Below are positions 60,809-64,000 of a stretch of DNA of 64,000 nt, piece after piece. Origin of the DNA: Lichtheimia corymbifera B2541 (lineage: Eukaryota; Mucoromycota; Mucoromycetes; Mucorales; Lichtheimiaceae). The DNA lies in contig JNEU01000834.1 of assembly GCA_000697475.1 (NCBI GenBank), positions 1 to 64,000 of the forward strand, written 5' to 3'. The stretch's first letter is position 1. The number at the start of each line of letters is the position of its first letter. Under the pieces are notes generated by a model that did not search any database, was not told the DNA's origin, and worked only from the letters and a program-made list of their open reading frames with translations. Position numbers and translations under genes: made by a program.

Positions 60809-62098
60809 GGCTGTTGCTCCCCCAGCTACGTTATTCTTGTGCGCAGCTACTAGCTGGGTCGATCATCATCAGCAACAAAAAAAAGAAGCAGTAATCGCCT
60901 TCATCACCTCCAGCTTGCGCATTGATTCACTACACGCAGCCAACGTGGGTACCACAATAGTAAACTTTGATTTGGCAACCCATAGTGCAAACACCACACA
61001 CATCTTCCTCGACACAAGTTCAATTAAAAGAGCAAACGCAATTGCTACATCCAAATGAAAATGCAAAAATGATCAACAGATTTGATCTTCTGGGACAAAT
61101 CCGACAAGTACGATCAGGTTTCGATGCAATAAGGCTAGGGATGGATATCTCAGCAAACCAGCAGATTTGTTTTCCAATGCCATTGCTAAAGAGAACAAGG
61201 TGGTGGAGCAAATCATTCTGGCCAGATATCGTGGCGCTTAATTATTATGTATTGTCTCATACCCATCATCCCCCTCACCCCATCATCGATCCTTTTATAT
61301 ACTTTTTTATCATCGTTTATCATATGTATCAGAGCAAGTTGCTGCAAGTAGTAGCTTGAGACGATAGAGTAAAAACATTGCTAATAGCCCACTCAATTGT
61401 TGTAAACCGCAGCTTTATGTGTTGATAGATCAAAATGTGTATTAGCTAGATCAAGCTACTCTATTATATAATGCGGAATGCAAGAAGTGGAATCCATTCC
61501 CCCAATTTCCAACCGCATATGAAACATCAGCTGTCGTTTTAGATTACAAAGTGGATGAAGTATTCCATGATATATGGTCCTCCGACAAGTCGATCACCGT
61601 GAAGCACCGATTTTGATCAAAAGTCAAAAGAAGCAAACTCAAATGCTGGGTCATGTAAAAGAGTCATGCTTTATCTTGTGAATGAGTCAAAGAAACCAAT
61701 ATCGATACACTACAACTTCTTATCTATGAGAAAGAAGACCCCTTTTTTTCATTTTGATGGAGGACAATGACACGCTGTGTCTTGAAACAAGGTTGATCCA
61801 CCGAATGGCATGTACTACCTTTCTTGGCGGTTTCTGTGTAACGACAAATGCAGCACTAAACCAGAACAAGGGCACCCGGTTCACACATAAAAAAGAAAAA
61901 CGGTAAAATATTATAGAAAAGGCTGATTGTACATCTACACAGAAATAAATACGAAGAGGGAGAGAGAATGGAAAGAGAAGGAGGCGGGTTGGATAGCATT
62001 CTAGCTATTGTAGACAGGAATGGAAGGGGATACTAGGTGGGTGGATATGGTAGTTGTTGTTGTTGTTGTGATGGTGGATGGTGGAACAAGTGAATGTT
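60809..62098. other. Intergenic region with a broken coding relic
   Basis: About 1.3 kb. A plus-strand frame at 61086-61241 reads like protein but has no start and no clean upstream exon (see the separate entry). The rest is AT-rich. The last 200 bp, purine-rich with GTT/TGT triplets at 62049-62067, are the 3' flank of the Ras gene. Confidence 0.4.
61086..61241 (+). pseudogene. Probable coding relic, family unknown
   Basis: Open frame of 51 residues ending at a TAA, containing KARDGYLSKPADLF and NAIAKENKVVEQIILARYRG, which look like genuine helical protein. Just upstream the likely coding sequence switches frame (61083-61130 reads LIFWDKSDKYDQVSMQ in another frame, then stops). No intron of normal length can join them. 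Either a decayed gene or transposon protein, or a last exon whose partners I failed to find. Confidence 0.35.
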
Positions 62099-62961
<863 letters not shown>

Positions 62962-64000
62962 GATGGAAGAACAAAGGTGACAATGGGTGTAGTAATAGTA
63001 AGTAAGTAGTAAGAGTGGGAAAAAAAAAAAGAGAGAGAACTCCTCCTTGGTGGAAGCGGGAAAGCTTGCTCTCCGTCTTACATCCTGTACTCTTTTTCTT
63101 TAGTCCCTTTACTCTCATTCTCTCCTCCCCCACCTTCACCCCGATTTTCGGAGGTTGTTGCGGATCGCTTCTTGTTGTATAATAGCTATCTCCATTTACT
63201 ATCATGATCATCATTGAATAACATGAACACCATCATCCTACTATACGCCTGATCTTACAAGGGAACAAGGTGAATAACCAGGATATCTTGTGTTCCCTGA
63301 TTATTTACAAATGGGGATCTTTTGTACCCTTTGAATAAAAGGACGGGGAGCAAGGGTCTTGCCATTATTCCCGAAAGATCACACAATATATATCATTGTT
63401 TCAATTTGCATGGTAACAATAGGTGACAAGTGGGCCTCTTGTTGTAGAGGATCATGCATCACATGTCTGGTGCCCTGATGATGATGCAGCACTTTAATCG
63501 ATATGAGAGAGAGAGAGAGAGTCTGCTGCTGGTTACTTTGTACATCAATTATGGGTTGCATAAGTCACATGGGCTCTTGGGATGTCCCCCTCCACACATG
63601 AGTATAGCACTTGAGTCATATGTGCATTTATATGTCAGTCAGTCAACCCACTAGATACTTTATTAACCTGATCACCGATCATATCAAATATGATGAAATG
63701 GCGTTCTTTGCGTATAAATGACCACGTGGATAACTTTATTGGCGAAACAAATTGTATTAAACAACAACAACAAATAGTGATGGGGATACTACAACTACTG
63801 GCAGCAGCAACAACGACAGCAGGTGACAATGTACTATGACCTCATATTCGTGGTATTGTGCCAGGAGTGAGAGAGAACGACCGAGGCACGGGTTTGATGA
63901 GCCATGTCTTTTTTTTTTTTTTTGCGTGATGTGAGTGAGTGTTGCTGCAACGACCCAAAGTAGAATGGATGTGTGACCCAGGCGGTTCACGAAAAGGCAA
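62962..64000. other. Region upstream of Ras up to the window end
   Basis: About 1 kb with the Ras promoter and leader (C/T-rich on the minus strand at 63020-63130). Simple repeats: (GA)n at 63505-63521, an ACA run near 63761-63772 and a poly-T of 15 at 63909-63923. No other gene recognised before the edge. Confidence 0.45.

Overview
The window is nuclear DNA of a filamentous fungus, most likely an early-diverging one (Mucoromycota, probably Mucorales). The reasons are genes full of short introns (about 50-80 bp) with GTAAGT-like donors, fungal-specific families (Golgi TVP18, a fungal-type PA2G4/Cdb4, a CSL transcription factor), spacing of roughly 2 kb per gene, and no operons. The genus cannot be fixed from sequence alone. 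I could join exons in frame for almost every gene, and for most of them the summed exon lengths are an exact multiple of three.

Layout. 1-5.6 kb: the 5' part of a mitochondrial Hsp70 gene (runs off the left edge), a GILT-type thiol reductase, a U1 spliceosomal snRNA gene and an L-2-hydroxyglutarate dehydrogenase. 5.6-11.2 kb: the largest gene-poor stretch, holding a trimeric higher-order tandem repeat (9415-10395, period about 511 bp) and two promoter-like but geneless spots. 11.2-25.8 kb: RPC19, a 1441-residue RasGEF, a calmodulin-like EF-hand protein, a SulP sulfate transporter and an aquaglyceroporin. 27.6-33.3 kb: a minus-strand trio of GDA1-type NDPase, processive family-2 glycosyltransferase and NIF/FCP1-like phosphatase. 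33.8-41.3 kb: xylose-reductase-like aldo-keto reductase, ribosomal protein uS5 (RPS2), a CDK-family kinase and a Sec7-PH Arf-GEF of the EFA6/Yel1 type. 42.9-57.6 kb: CSL factor, TAF10, PA2G4 homologue, C2H2 zinc-finger protein, SLU7, DID2/CHMP1, TVP18, a short tropomyosin and a DUF202 membrane protein. 58-64 kb: a small unknown gene, decayed retroelement and gene relics, and a canonical Ras GTPase.

Themes. Secretory and endomembrane functions recur (GDA1, Arf-GEF, TVP18, DID2, GT2). The window contains both a Ras and a RasGEF. The splicing machinery is represented by U1 and SLU7, in a locus that shows micro-exons of 20-24 nt, one GC-AG intron and many AAG acceptors.

The strongest non-routine observations are the U1 snRNA gene, the trimeric higher-order repeat, the micro-exon and GC-AG structure of TVP18, and a tropomyosin of only 123 residues that appears to lack about one actin period. 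I saw no CRISPR, no tRNA and no intact mobile element.
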